Positions 7,865-16,768 of a stretch of 64,000 bases of DNA are shown here, piece after piece (the stretch's first letter is position 1; the number at the start of each line of letters is the position of its first letter). The notes beneath the pieces were generated by a model. That model made no database searches and was not told the DNA's origin. It saw nothing but the letters and a program-made list of their open reading frames with translations. The translations under genes and the position numbers were made by a program. The stretch covers positions 170,568 to 234,567 of the forward strand of contig NZ_QWEH01000005.1 in the NCBI RefSeq assembly GCF_003515705.1, in the 5' to 3' direction. The DNA comes from Oceanobacillus profundus. Lineage in GTDB: Bacteria > Bacillota > Bacilli > Bacillales > Amphibacillaceae.

Positions 7865-9550
7865 TTACATCTCATCCGGAGCTTTCACTCCAAGCAATCG
7901 CAATCCTTCTTTTAAAACAATGGTTGTCGCTTTTACCAATCCAAGTCGACTTTCTAGTTCCTCATCCTCAGATAAAATTTTAATATTCCCATAGTATTTA
8001 TTAAATTCCTGCGATAGATCAATAAGGTATTTGGCAATTTGGGAAGGCGCCTGGTAATTAAAGCTTCGCTCAATGGCTGCCGGAAACTCCATTAACAATT
8101 TCACAACAGACCAGCTATAGCTATCATTTAAGCCTTTCGTTGCTGTATCCTCATATTCGGCTTTTCTCAAGATGGAACAGGCTCTTGCATGTGTGTATTG
8201 TACATAAGGTCCAGTTGCTCCTTCAAATTTCAGCATATCTTCCAATGAGAACTCAATATTATTTTGTCTGTCATTCTTTAAATCATGGAAAATAATCGCC
8301 CCAACTCCCACCACTTCTGCTATATCTGCTTTATTTTGTAAGCTTGGGTTTTTCTCAGCAATAATCTGTTCTGCGAGTCGAATCGCCTCTTGAATAACTT
8401 CTTCTAATAAAACGACCTTCCCTTTTCGAGTAGACATCTTTTTCCCATCTTTCAGGATAAAACCAAATGGAATATGTGTTAATTGCTTTGCCCAATCGTA
8501 TCCAAGCTTTTGGAGCACTAAGAAAATTTGCTCAAAATGCAAGCTTTGCTCGTGACCAACAACATAATATGATCTTTCAAATTCATAGGTTTCCTGTCTA
8601 TAAACAGCAGCGGTTAAATCTCTCGTCGCATAGAGGGTTGCACCATCTGACTTCTTGATTAAACAAGGCGCTAAGTCATGTTCAGCTAAGTCTACCACTT
8701 CTGCTCCATCGGATACCTGCAGCAGGTCACTTTCCTCCAGACGGCTGACGATTCGCTCCATTTTATCATTATAAAACGCTTCCCCATGGTAGGAATCGAA
8801 ATGAACTCCTAATAAATTATAAATTTTCCCGAACTCTTGAAGAGATTCATCTCGGAACCACGTCCAAAGGGAAAGAGCCTCTTCATTACCATCCTCCAAC
8901 TTTTTGAACCAAGCTCTTGCATCGTCTTCTAACCTTGAGTCGTTTTCCGCTTCAGCATGAAACTGTACGTACAGCTTTAGCAGTTCTTGAATTGGCTCCT
9001 CTTTTACACGCGCCTCATTGCCCCATAATTTATATGCCACGATGAGCTTTCCGAATTGTGTGCCCCAATCACCAAGATGATTAATTCGAATCGCTTGATA
9101 GCCACATTTCTCAACAATATTTGCAAGTGAATTACCAATTACGGTTGAACGTAAGTGCCCCATTGAAAAGGGCTTTGCAATGTTTGGAGATGAAAAATCA
9201 ATTGTAATATTTTTCTTTTCAGCATAATTTATCGAACCATATGCCGAACCATCCTTAAGGATGGATGTTAAGGCATGTTTACTAACCATTCTTTTATTTA
9301 AAAAGGCATTGACATACGGACCATCCGCGACAACCTTCTCCAAGATTGGATGGTCTATTTTTCCTGCTAACTCTTGCGCAATTATGTTTGGAGCCTTTCT
9401 CAATTCCTTAGCAAGTGTAAAACACGGAAATGCTAAATCACCTTGCTCCTCAAACTTCGGCTTTTCGATTAGATTCATAACTTCTCCCAGCTTTAGCAGA
9501 CCGTTTAAATGTACGGTCATTTCCACTGCATATGCTTTTACGGCATCCAT
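7865..9550 (-). CDS. argS: arginyl-tRNA synthetase
   Basis: 561 aa from the preferred start. Class I synthetase: Add-1 N-terminal domain (1-115), HIGH-equivalent SMGHLRST in NIAKPFSMGHLRST, the KMSTRKG form of the KMSKS loop, then the all-helical DALR anticodon-binding domain (about 440-561). It charges tRNA-Arg. The open frame extends upstream to 9628, but that part is the T-box terminator; ATG 9550 with AGGAGG 9 nt upstream begins the typical MDAVKAYAVE. Expression is controlled by the T-box leader immediately upstream. Confidence 0.95.
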   Translation of the reverse strand: MDAVKAYAVEMTVHLNGLLKLGEVMNLIEKPKFEEQGDLAFPCFTLAKELRKAPNIIAQELAGKIDHPILEKVVADGPYVNAFLNKRMVSKHALTSILKDGSAYGSINYAEKKNITIDFSSPNIAKPFSMGHLRSTVIGNSLANIVEKCGYQAIRINHLGDWGTQFGKLIVAYKLWGNEARVKEEPIQELLKLYVQFHAEAENDSRLEDDARAWFKKLEDGNEEALSLWTWFRDESLQEFGKIYNLLGVHFDSYHGEAFYNDKMERIVSRLEESDLLQVSDGAEVVDLAEHDLAPCLIKKSDGATLYATRDLTAAVYRQETYEFERSYYVVGHEQSLHFEQIFLVLQKLGYDWAKQLTHIPFGFILKDGKKMSTRKGKVVLLEEVIQEAIRLAEQIIAEKNPSLQNKADIAEVVGVGAIIFHDLKNDRQNNIEFSLEDMLKFEGATGPYVQYTHARACSILRKAEYEDTATKGLNDSYSWSVVKLLMEFPAAIERSFNYQAPSQIAKYLIDLSQEFNKYYGNIKILSEDEELESRLGLVKATTIVLKEGLRLLGVKAPDEM

Positions 9551-9581
9551 TATTTTCAGCCTCCTTTTCATCAGTAAACAC

Positions 9582-9819
9582 AAAAAAATCCCGCCTCTAT
9601 ATAGAGACGAGATTACCCGCGGTACCACTCTTATTGTTCATCAAAACCAACTCATAAATGGATAACGGCCATTACCCGACTACACCCTACTCTGTTGCAT
9701 TTCGGGCTGTTTCTCAGAAGTCCGCTTCATTAGGATAGAACGATTGGGCTCACACCATCCCCCAACTCGCTTGCGTTACCATCATAACTACTCTCTTCAT
9801 CATCGAATTCAATATAATT
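9582..9819 (-). promoter_or_regulatory. T-box riboswitch of argS
   Basis: Minus-strand leader with the conserved T-box TGGTACCGCGGGTA (plus coordinates 9614-9627), an AGTA motif near the 5' end, and a terminator hairpin (9582-9613) ending in a run of T. In the Stem I 3' side, GAAG-CGG-ACTTC places an arginine CGG codon (9722-9724) where a specifier is expected, matching the gene. Uncharged tRNA-Arg should favour the antiterminator. The specifier assignment is by eye; a CGT triplet nearby is an alternative. Confidence 0.93.
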
Positions 9820-9825
9820 TTCGTT

Positions 9826-9854
9826 AGTATATATGAATTCCAACTAAAAATCAA
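9826..9854 (-). promoter_or_regulatory. sigma-A promoter for the argS T-box leader
   Basis: Minus strand: -35 TTGATT (9849-9854), 17-nt spacer, -10 TATACT (9826-9831). This places the start of transcription at about 9818, right at the beginning of the T-box leader. Confidence 0.75.
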
Positions 9855-9861
9855 CATCTAT

Positions 9862-10470
9862 TTATTTTTTCATAAACATTTGTGTCCAGTAGTGACCGGA
9901 CTTCACATAACCGACACCAATATGCGTATAATCTTTACTTAAGATGTTCGCTCTGTGACCTGAACTGTTCATCCAAGCATTAACAACTTGCTGTGCAGTG
10001 CTTTGACCTTTTGCAATGTTTTCACCAGCTGATTTGTAGTTGATTCCATAGTTTTTCATCATCGTAAACGGTGATCCGTATGTAGGGCTTGTATGACTGA
10101 AATATCCTTTGTCTTTCATATCTTGCGACTTATGCTTTGCAACTCTAGCAAGCTCCCAATCATATTTCAATGCAGGTAGTCCAGCCTTTGCTCTTTCCGC
10201 ATTTACGAGCTTGATCACTTCTTGTTCCACTAGATCGTCACTATTTGTTGGAATCCGCAAGCTTTGTCCTGGATATATAAGATTTGGATTTTTTAATTGT
10301 GCATTCGCTTTGATAATCTCACTCACTCCTGTTTGAGTTTTCAGAGCGATTTTCCACATTGTATCACCAGGAACTACGGTATAAGAACTAGCTGCAAACG
10401 CAGCAGTTGGTACTAGTAATGATATTGAAATAACTAACGCAAAAATGAATGTGCTAATCTTTTTGAACAT
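9862..10470 (-). CDS. secreted LysM + CAP (SCP/YkwD-like) protein
   Basis: 202 aa. A Sec signal peptide ends at about AAFA-ASS (residues 1-26). A LysM domain follows (YTVVPGDTMWKIA ... YPGQSLRIP, residues 29-73), then a bacterial CAP domain (80-202) with the cavity residues visible: His in YFSHTSP, Glu in AGENIA, His in SSGHRANIL. LysM binds peptidoglycan and so would anchor the protein in the wall or spore coat. Spore-associated YkwD/SafA-like proteins share this layout. Molecular function of bacterial CAP domains is not settled. Monocistronic with an AGGAGG site 8 nt before the start. Confidence 0.88.
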   Translation of the reverse strand: MFKKISTFIFALVISISLLVPTAAFAASSYTVVPGDTMWKIALKTQTGVSEIIKANAQLKNPNLIYPGQSLRIPTNSDDLVEQEVIKLVNAERAKAGLPALKYDWELARVAKHKSQDMKDKGYFSHTSPTYGSPFTMMKNYGINYKSAGENIAKGQSTAQQVVNAWMNSSGHRANILSKDYTHIGVGYVKSGHYWTQMFMKK

Positions 10471-10740
10471 ATTTATATCCTCCTTATTTCTATGTTAATA
10501 GGATATATAGTTTCATAGAAAAAATCATTATAAAAAAATTGGATGTATTTTTACAGAATGATTACGTAAAGATTACGCATTAATATCAAACGCTCTTGAA
10601 ACACCTTTTTAGTAAACCTGGCATTCGTGAAAGTGATTCTTAGAAAATGCATTTTGCTTTCTCATAACCTCTTATACTCTTAAATGCAAGCCTTAGGCAC
10701 TTATGCAGATAGAAAAAGTTTTATACTTTCTTACCTGCCA

Positions 10741-10785
10741 AAAAATCGCGTTTAAATTAGCTGAAAATCTAATTTAAACGCGATT
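10741..10785 (-). terminator. strong intrinsic terminator of the PadR-HAAS-DUF4097 operon
   Basis: Perfect 17-bp arms (10744-10760 and 10769-10785), 8-nt loop, followed on the minus strand by six T. The remaining 10471-10740 gap holds the LysM-CAP promoter region and nothing else that I recognise. Confidence 0.92.
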
Positions 10786-10794
10786 ACACAATCT

Positions 10795-11652
10795 CTATTT
10801 TTCTACTGTAATACTACCGTTATCGGTTGTTAGCTTAATAAGATTATCTCCATTCCCTACAACTGTATCCCAATTAGAATTACCAAAGATTTTTACACTC
10901 CCATTATCTACCTTCACATCAAAAATGGCATTTGTCGGTTCATTTTCCGCTTGGATATTTATTTGCCCATTATTGGTGCTAAAATCAATCGGACGATCTA
11001 AGTGTTCCGTAATTAGAGTAATTTTCCCGTTGCTTGTTCTTCCTGTAAGCTCTCCATCTACATTTTCTAAGTGTATTTGTCCGTTATCTGCTTCACTCGT
11101 AACATGTGTACTTTGAATATCTTGCAGTTCAATCCGACCATTGTTAGTTGTTACGTGCAATTCCTTTACATCTAATTCACTCGCATTCGCGCGCCCATTG
11201 TTCGATGATATACGGATGTCATTGGCTTCCAAACCATTAGCATCGACACGTCCATTATCTGTTTCGACTTGAATAGAATTATATGTTTTTTCCGGAACAT
11301 AAACTGTCAATTTCGGAGATTGAATTGAAAAATCAAAGTTAAAAAATTTATACCATCTTTCTTTCACATTAACAGCAAGCGTATCCTCTTTTACATCTGC
11401 TTTAACTTCATACTTCTGATTGTTTTCACTGTTTCCAATAAATTCAACCGTTGTAAATTCGTCACTTGTCGGTAAAACTTCTACTACAGCATTATTTGTC
11501 TGAATAACAATGTCATCATAATTCTCTTCATGTAATTCAGTTGTTTCTGGGACAGTCGTTTCAGCAATGGATCCAACTGTGAAGATTGTTCCGATGATAC
11601 CAACTAACAGCAAGACTAGTGCAGTTACAGCTATTTTTTTAACATTAAGCAT
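10795..11652 (-). CDS. DUF4097 family membrane-anchored beta-repeat protein
   Basis: 285 aa. One N-terminal membrane helix (about 7-30) then an extracytoplasmic domain made of recurring strands with the motif N-N-G-[R/Q/S]-I/V (NNGRANA, NNGRIEL, DNGQIHL, NGKITL, NNGQINI, DNGSVKI, DNGSITV), giving a right-handed beta-helix-like fold. This is DUF4097, related to LiaG/YvlB of envelope-stress operons. It overlaps the HAAS gene by 8 nt. Role in the operon is unknown; an envelope-stress link is inferred from the paralogues. Confidence 0.85.
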   Translation of the reverse strand: MLNVKKIAVTALVLLLVGIIGTIFTVGSIAETTVPETTELHEENYDDIVIQTNNAVVEVLPTSDEFTTVEFIGNSENNQKYEVKADVKEDTLAVNVKERWYKFFNFDFSIQSPKLTVYVPEKTYNSIQVETDNGRVDANGLEANDIRISSNNGRANASELDVKELHVTTNNGRIELQDIQSTHVTSEADNGQIHLENVDGELTGRTSNGKITLITEHLDRPIDFSTNNGQINIQAENEPTNAIFDVKVDNGSVKIFGNSNWDTVVGNGDNLIKLTTDNGSITVEK

Positions 11653-12205
11653 CTTTCATTCCTCCTTTAACAATGCGCATATTAAATTTCAAGTACCGAA
11701 CAAATCCGTTTGTCACTGCACGAGTTGCAAAATACATTCCAACACCAATGAACAATCCAAGACCTGTCAATCCAACGGAGAAAAATAAATCAAAAAACTG
11801 GAATGCCTCTGGATACATTACCGTATTTATCATGACAAGTAATGGAGAACCAATAAAAGCAACGGTGACCGCCCAACCGGAGACTATCAGTGCTGCCAAT
11901 GCAATAAATGGCCCCAGCACAATGACCAAATTGAAAAATCCTAACCCGATCAAAGCCCAAACTGCACGAAATATATTCGCTGTCGTCGCAGTTTCTTCTA
12001 CCTTTTCCACATGGTAGGTCGCTACTAAATCTTTCGCAATTTGCTGTGGCGAACCTAGCGAATCTGCAATTTGTTCTTCCGTTTTTCCTTCCTCAAATCC
12101 CATTGCAAAATGTTCCTCAAAGTCTTGCAAAATATCCTCTCTCTCTTGAGCAGGAAGCTTTTTTAAAGGGGCATTTAATTTCGCAAAAAATTGTTCTTTA
12201 TTCAT
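11645..12205 (-). CDS. HAAS-domain (DUF1700) membrane protein
   Basis: 186 aa. The N-terminal HAAS domain (residues 1-65; [28 protein letters not shown] ... [12 protein letters not shown]) is the helical module that pairs with PadR-like regulators, followed by three or four membrane helices (about 80-105, 112-135, 142-165). ATG 12205 is preferred to GTG 12214 because GGAAGGTG lies 7 nt before it. It overlaps the padR stop by 8 nt. PadR plus HAAS protein is a recurrent Firmicutes pair, in which the membrane protein may sequester or signal to the regulator (inference). Confidence 0.85.
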   Translation of the reverse strand: MNKEQFFAKLNAPLKKLPAQEREDILQDFEEHFAMGFEEGKTEEQIADSLGSPQQIAKDLVATYHVEKVEETATTANIFRAVWALIGLGFFNLVIVLGPFIALAALIVSGWAVTVAFIGSPLLVMINTVMYPEAFQFFDLFFSVGLTGLGLFIGVGMYFATRAVTNGFVRYLKFNMRIVKGGMKDA

Positions 12206-12521
12206 CCAAATCACCTTCCTTAATTAATTGATTTACTCCGTTCGTAAACTCTCTCCATTCCTGGAGTAACTCTTGGTAATATATTCTTCCATTATCCGTT
12301 AGCTTATAATATTTACGCGGTGGCCCCTCTGTTGATTCCTTTAGATATGTTGTAAAATAGCCTTCCTTCGTTAATCTTCTTAGAAGGGGATACACAGTCC
12401 CTTCAGAGATATCAATCTGATCCGAAATTTTTTGCACAAGCTCATACCCATAACGATCTTTTTTATCAAGCAAAACTAAAACACACAGCTCTAATACACC
12501 TTTTTTAAATTGGACGTTCAT
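12198..12521 (-). CDS. PadR family transcriptional regulator
   Basis: 107 aa, the short PadR subfamily s2: winged helix with [41 protein letters not shown] and [16 protein letters not shown], then a short C-terminal dimerisation helix. First gene of the operon with HAAS and DUF4097 proteins, so autoregulation is likely. The upstream region carries paired AGTACT/GGTACTGT motifs at 17-bp spacing (separate entry) that fit a PadR operator. The inducer is unknown. Confidence 0.92.
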   Translation of the reverse strand: MNVQFKKGVLELCVLVLLDKKDRYGYELVQKISDQIDISEGTVYPLLRRLTKEGYFTTYLKESTEGPPRKYYKLTDNGRIYYQELLQEWREFTNGVNQLIKEGDLDE

Positions 12522-12550
12522 TGATTACATGACACCTCATCTCTCTAACT

Positions 12551-12637
12551 AGTACTATTCATTATATAGTACTGACTTATAACAAGTACCTCTACAGAAA
12601 AATATACCACACGGTACTGTACATTGCAAGGTACTGT
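12551..12637. promoter_or_regulatory. candidate PadR operator cluster
   Basis: AGTACT occurs at 12551 and 12568, and GGTACTGT at 12613 and 12630; both pairs are spaced exactly 17 bp. PadR family operators commonly contain ATGTACT-like half sites. The cluster lies 30-116 bp upstream of the padR start. Binding is inferred. Confidence 0.5.
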
Positions 12638-12884
12638 TTTATAAATTTACATTACAGAAAAAAGACCTCCAGCTCTTAAACTAGAAGCCTTATCTTATTA
12701 TGCATTCAAAATTAAAAGTATCTCTGGTCTCTTCACTGTCTTTGGTACTTTACTTTTAAACCCTTTAAAAGTGTTCTCCTTTTCGGGAAAGTACCTAATG
12801 ATATTTTCATGAATAAATTACTATACCTAAAGTTCTAAGAACAAACTTATGCCAAATTCAGCGTCTTGCTTCCGATCTACTTTG

Positions 12885-12966
12885 AACGTTCAGCAATTTT
12901 ATTGTGGACTTCAGGAATTTAACTTAGAACTTCAACATTTCCTGTCTTAACTTCAGCAATGCTCTA
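12885..12966. repeat. four imperfect 21-bp tandem repeats
   Basis: The motif TTCAG/TTCAA recurs at 12889, 12910, 12931 and 12952, i.e. in exact 21-bp steps, embedded in a consensus near ACTTCAGCAATTT. The tract ends about 20 bp from the stop of the ABC permease gene. The remainder of the gap (12638-12884) is AT-rich without recognisable genes. Confidence 0.6.
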
Positions 12967-12986
12967 AATCGATCACTAAATTTAGA

Positions 12987-14585
12987 CTACCCTTGAATAT
13001 CCCTGCGATTATAACCAACAAACCCAATCACAGTTAACACTATCGCAATACCAACTAAAATCAAAACCCGCATAAAATCCATATCTTCTGTTGGGATTTG
13101 TGGTGTATGATGAAAGGCTGAAAGATTATTAAGCCATTCTGGAAACTCGAGAATATCGCCAAGATAAATCACCACAAAACCAAAAATAACATAAAGCCAT
13201 GTGAAACTCGCTGCCTTTGGTGCAATACCGATAAAGAAGACTGCCAGACCTATTAAAATCCACATTGCTGGCAAATAGACAAGTGCTGAAGCAAACGTTG
13301 TATCAAATGCTAACGCATCATCAACAACCATCACGCCAACAGACCAGAGCCCTGTCGCAACAAGCGCCTGCATGACAAAGCTTGCAATCATACTAAGGCA
13401 TACATAGCTTCCCAGTACACGCGAACGTGAAACAGCACGACTATAATAATTTTCTGTCAGATGCTTATTTTCCTCACTTTTCAACTTCAACACCGTCATC
13501 ACAACTGGAACCGTACTAATCAATGCCATAATTGCCATAAGCAGGACAATAAACTGTTCCATCATGGAATTATCTCCCTCAGCTAAAAAGGCTTGAACAA
13601 ACTCATTATCGGAAAAATATACTTCTAAATCCCCTAAAATTGCTCCGAATGAGGCACTAAGCAAAAATATACCTATTGCCCAAGCAATCAGGTTTGTTCG
13701 CTGCAGTCTAAAAGCAAGCCCCATTGTTGTTTGTAAAAAGACGGATGCACTCCTCTTACCTGCTCGTTCTGGAATAAATCCTGATTCCAAATCACGAATC
13801 GCATTCAAATAAAAGGCTACAAGCCCTAACACTACCGCAACAGCTAGCATGACATAAACTGGCCACCAATGGTTTTCTACAAATACTTCCGTCCTTACTG
13901 TCCAGCCGAGTGGTGATACGAGTGAAAGTGCCTCACTGCTGACATCTCCACTTGCCCGGACGAGATATGCCGCTATTAAAGTTCCAAATGAAAGCATCGT
14001 GGAACCTCTTGATGTTTCCGCAAGCTGGGCGAATAATGCGGTAAAGCCTGCAAAAACAAGTCCTGTCGCTCCTAGAGTCGCTCCATACAAGTAGGCCCCT
14101 TGTACAGCCATGCCGTCGATATCTAACAAAAGGATGCCCGTTCCAATCAAAACGGCTACTAGCACATTCGTTACTACTGCAACAATCGCCGCTCCGTTCA
14201 AGTACGCTAAACGACCAACTGGCAAGGAACGAATCAGTTCTACACGACCATCTTCTTCGTCTGCTCGTGTACTCCGTCCGACGAGTAAAATATTCATTAT
14301 TGCAACTGCAATCGTCGTAAAAAGCAACATTTCATGCGCAAATAAAGATCCAATGGTTGCATAATCTTCATAACCAACTCCAAGCATTGCGATCATCGCC
14401 GGATTTTCCATCGTTAAAACAAAAGCAGCACGCGATTGTTCGTCTGGGTAGATATCAGGATACGCCACAGCTGTTGCGAGTGTTACTGCAATTAATCCAA
14501 CTAGCCATAAGAGTAGCTTGAGGCGATTTTGCCGCACCATTAATTTCGTCAAATAACCTGTTCCGGTAAAAAGCTTTTGCGACAT
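12987..14585 (-). CDS. ABC-2 type exporter permease
   Basis: 532 aa with about 12 membrane helices in two similar halves, the architecture of the large ABC-2 permeases annotated as polyketide-antibiotic exporters. RSTRADEEDGRVELIRSLPVGR after the second helix is a recognisable family motif. It overlaps the ATPase gene stop/start by 1 nt, so the two form one exporter. The substrate is unknown. A divergently transcribed TetR gene (15645) is the probable regulator, which suggests drug or toxic-compound efflux. Confidence 0.85.
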   Translation of the reverse strand: MSQKLFTGTGYLTKLMVRQNRLKLLLWLVGLIAVTLATAVAYPDIYPDEQSRAAFVLTMENPAMIAMLGVGYEDYATIGSLFAHEMLLFTTIAVAIMNILLVGRSTRADEEDGRVELIRSLPVGRLAYLNGAAIVAVVTNVLVAVLIGTGILLLDIDGMAVQGAYLYGATLGATGLVFAGFTALFAQLAETSRGSTMLSFGTLIAAYLVRASGDVSSEALSLVSPLGWTVRTEVFVENHWWPVYVMLAVAVVLGLVAFYLNAIRDLESGFIPERAGKRSASVFLQTTMGLAFRLQRTNLIAWAIGIFLLSASFGAILGDLEVYFSDNEFVQAFLAEGDNSMMEQFIVLLMAIMALISTVPVVMTVLKLKSEENKHLTENYYSRAVSRSRVLGSYVCLSMIASFVMQALVATGLWSVGVMVVDDALAFDTTFASALVYLPAMWILIGLAVFFIGIAPKAASFTWLYVIFGFVVIYLGDILEFPEWLNNLSAFHHTPQIPTEDMDFMRVLILVGIAIVLTVIGFVGYNRRDIQG

Positions 14586-15499
14586 TACCTGAGCCCTCCC
14601 ATTTCAGAAGAAACACGTTCCTCTCCTTGATAATGACGCATAAATAAATCCTCTAACGTTGGAGGTGCACTTTCCAATTTAACGATTCCAAATTGACTAA
14701 TATGGCGGATTATGGCATCCATCTCTTCTGTATCAACTTGGAAGGATAGATTGTGCCCCTCTTTTTCCAAGTTATGAATACCTGTGAATTCCTCCAGATT
14801 TGTAATCAGTTCTTTCGTTTGAATTGTTAAATTTGTCCGAGTGAGATGTCGCAATTCATCTAATGTCCCTCGTTCTATAATTTTGCCTTCTCGAATAATC
14901 CCAACTCGATCACATAACCTTTCTACCTCTGATAAAATATGACTTGAAAGCAGCACACTTTTCCCCGCATCTTTCGCTTCCTGCACACATTCTTGAAATA
15001 TCCGCTCCATTAATGGATCGAGCCCTGATGTTGGCTCATCTAAAATATACAAATCCGCATTCGATGCAAAAGCAGCAATTAATGCAACTTTCTGCCTGTT
15101 CCCTTTCGAATAAGTTCGACTTTTTTTCGTTGGATCAAATTTAAACCGTTCCATCAATGCCTCTTTTTTACCTTGATTTTTAGCACCTCGCATTTTCATA
15201 AACAGATCAATTACTTCACCACCTGTTAAATTGGGCCATAGATTCACATCTCCAGGAACGTATGCAATTTTTTTATGCAGTTCAACAGCATCTTTCCATA
15301 CGTCTTTTCCAAAAATGTGTGCTTCCCCTGCAGTTGCCTTTAACATTCCGAGTAAAATCCGGATTGTCGTTGATTTCCCTGCACCATTTGGTCCTATAAA
15401 CCCATATACCTCACCTTTATTTAATTCCAAATCTACTCCATCCAAAGCAGTAAATTTCCCAAATCGCTTCGTTAAGCCTGTCGCTTTTAAAATTGGCAT
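14585..15499 (-). CDS. ABC exporter ATP-binding protein
   Basis: 304 aa. Walker A GPNGAGKST (residues 35-43), Q-loop region YVPGDVNLWPNLTGGE, signature YSKGNRQKV, Walker B LYILDEPTSGLDP, switch His in SSHILSEVERL. The C-terminal 80 residues form the accessory domain typical of DrrA/CcmA-type drug exporters. The signature has SKGNR rather than SGG, which is usual in this subfamily. Co-transcribed with the downstream permease. Confidence 0.92.
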   Translation of the reverse strand: MPILKATGLTKRFGKFTALDGVDLELNKGEVYGFIGPNGAGKSTTIRILLGMLKATAGEAHIFGKDVWKDAVELHKKIAYVPGDVNLWPNLTGGEVIDLFMKMRGAKNQGKKEALMERFKFDPTKKSRTYSKGNRQKVALIAAFASNADLYILDEPTSGLDPLMERIFQECVQEAKDAGKSVLLSSHILSEVERLCDRVGIIREGKIIERGTLDELRHLTRTNLTIQTKELITNLEEFTGIHNLEKEGHNLSFQVDTEEMDAIIRHISQFGIVKLESAPPTLEDLFMRHYQGEERVSSEMGGLR

Positions 15500-15519
15500 A
15501 TTTCATTCTCCTCTTTTAG

Positions 15520-15588
15520 TTATGAAATATTTTAACTTATATAGTTCATAATATACAAAACAAATGCTTTATGCAACCAATTTATGAA
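15520..15588. promoter_or_regulatory. candidate TetR operator between exporter and regulator
   Basis: TTATGAA (15520-15526) and TTCATAA (15545-15551) form a spaced inverted repeat, and TTATGAA recurs at 15582-15588. All lie in the 145-bp divergent gap. Assignment to the neighbouring TetR protein is inference. Confidence 0.4.
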
Positions 15589-15644
15589 AGATGTTTATTG
15601 TTTTATTACATATTTTTTATTAAACTACATATGAGGTGAACAAT

Positions 15645-16241
15645 ATGGACGGATTTGAACGTCGCAGGGAATTAAAGAAAAAGGACATTTTAGAAGCCGC
15701 ACTTGAATTATTTATGAAATATGGTGTTCAGAAGGTTTCGATAGCAGAGATTGCGAAAGAGGCAAACGTGTCACAGGTTACAATATATAATTATTTTGAC
15801 AGCAAAAATAATTTAATCCATCTCGTTTTTAAATTTTATGTTGATCAGATCTGGGATGAAATGAAAGTATTGCTTGCAAGTAATCTTCCCTATGAAGATA
15901 AAATAAAACAGATGATTTCCTTTGAAAGAAATATGGCCAACCATTCGATGAATAATAAATTTTTTCAAGATCTCCTAAAGGATTATGCAACAGGGCAAAG
16001 CTATGTGGAGGAGGTTTATCTAAAGGAAGGCTTGCCATTACTCATTGAGTTTGTAAACGATGGAAAGAATCAAGGATTTATTGATCCATCGTTATCAAAT
16101 GAAGCCATATTATTTTATTTACAAATGTTTCAGGAATATATGCAGCGTGATGATGTTGTTCATACATTACTTCCTTTATCAGAGGATCTTACAAAGCTAT
16201 TCTTTTATGGGATTGTTGGCAAGAAGGAAAAACAATCGTAA
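15645..16241 (+). CDS. TetR/AcrR family regulator
   Basis: 198 aa. The N-terminal TetR HTH is clear: ILEAALELFMKYGVQKVSIAEIAKEANVSQVTIYNYF (residues 14-50), then a helical ligand domain with no close family signature. ATG 15645 is chosen over GTG 15636 because GAGGTG lies 6 nt before it. Divergent from the ABC exporter and therefore its likely repressor. Followed by a strong terminator. Confidence 0.9.
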   Translation: MDGFERRRELKKKDILEAALELFMKYGVQKVSIAEIAKEANVSQVTIYNYFDSKNNLIHLVFKFYVDQIWDEMKVLLASNLPYEDKIKQMISFERNMANHSMNNKFFQDLLKDYATGQSYVEEVYLKEGLPLLIEFVNDGKNQGFIDPSLSNEAILFYLQMFQEYMQRDDVVHTLLPLSEDLTKLFFYGIVGKKEKQS

Positions 16242-16253
16242 AAGACACAGAAC

Positions 16254-16283
16254 AAAAGCTCAAGGCATGCACCTTGAGCTTTT
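16254..16283. terminator. bidirectional intrinsic terminator
   Basis: Perfect 12-bp arms (16254-16265, 16272-16283) with a 6-nt loop between convergent tetR and nudix genes; it overlaps the nudix stop codon. Confidence 0.88.
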
Positions 16284-16713
16284 AAAATTCAATAAGAAAT
16301 GGTTGGATGTTTTCATCCAAACAATATTCAATCCGTTGTCTGAAGTTATCCCAAGTCACCTTATCTAGAGCTTGTTCTATTGGGAAGAATCCTACTTCCA
16401 GGCTTTCTGGAGAGGTCGTTAACTTGCCTCCGATTGGCTTAGCTAAAAAAAGTGTATTGCAAATTGACTTTGTTACATTTTGAAAAATCCCACAGAACTT
16501 TATTATTTCTATTTCAATTCCGGATTCTTCCTTTGTTTCTCGAATTGCAGCCTCTCTTACAGGCTCCCCTTCCTCAACTTGTCCACCAGGCATTTCCCAG
16601 CCTCTTCTAGGTCCTTTAATTAATAAAATTTCACGTTGATCGTTTATTACTATTGTTGCTGCTGAAACAATATGCTTTGGTGGTGTATAAATCGGATACT
16701 GTGTCTGCTCCAT
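16282..16713 (-). CDS. Nudix hydrolase
   Basis: 143 aa from the preferred start. The Nudix box is complete: GGQVEEGEPVREAAIRETKE followed by ESGIE (GX5EX7REUXEEXGU). WEMPGG precedes it and FQNVTKSICNTLFLAKP forms the following strands. These enzymes hydrolyse nucleoside diphosphates linked to another moiety; substrate not deducible. The frame is open to 16764, but ATG 16713 has GGGGGAAGG 5 nt upstream. It lies 55 nt downstream of the EcsC gene and may be co-transcribed. Confidence 0.88.
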   Translation of the reverse strand: MEQTQYPIYTPPKHIVSAATIVINDQREILLIKGPRRGWEMPGGQVEEGEPVREAAIRETKEESGIEIEIIKFCGIFQNVTKSICNTLFLAKPIGGKLTTSPESLEVGFFPIEQALDKVTWDNFRQRIEYCLDENIQPFLIEF

Positions 16714-16768
16714 AACCCTTCCCCCATCTTCCATTATTACTATTTTATATAACATGAACTCCACTTAT

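Noticed and set aside
9551..9628. N-terminal extension of ArgS
   Set aside because: It translates the T-box terminator region; a good RBS and conserved start exist at 9550.
9261..9665. 134-codon plus-strand ORF opposite argS and its T-box
   Set aside because: Antisense shadow of argS; no RBS and crosses the riboswitch.
12885..12966. CRISPR array
   Set aside because: The repeats are 21 bp in period, degenerate and without spacers; no cas genes in the window. Same reasoning for 32171-32287.
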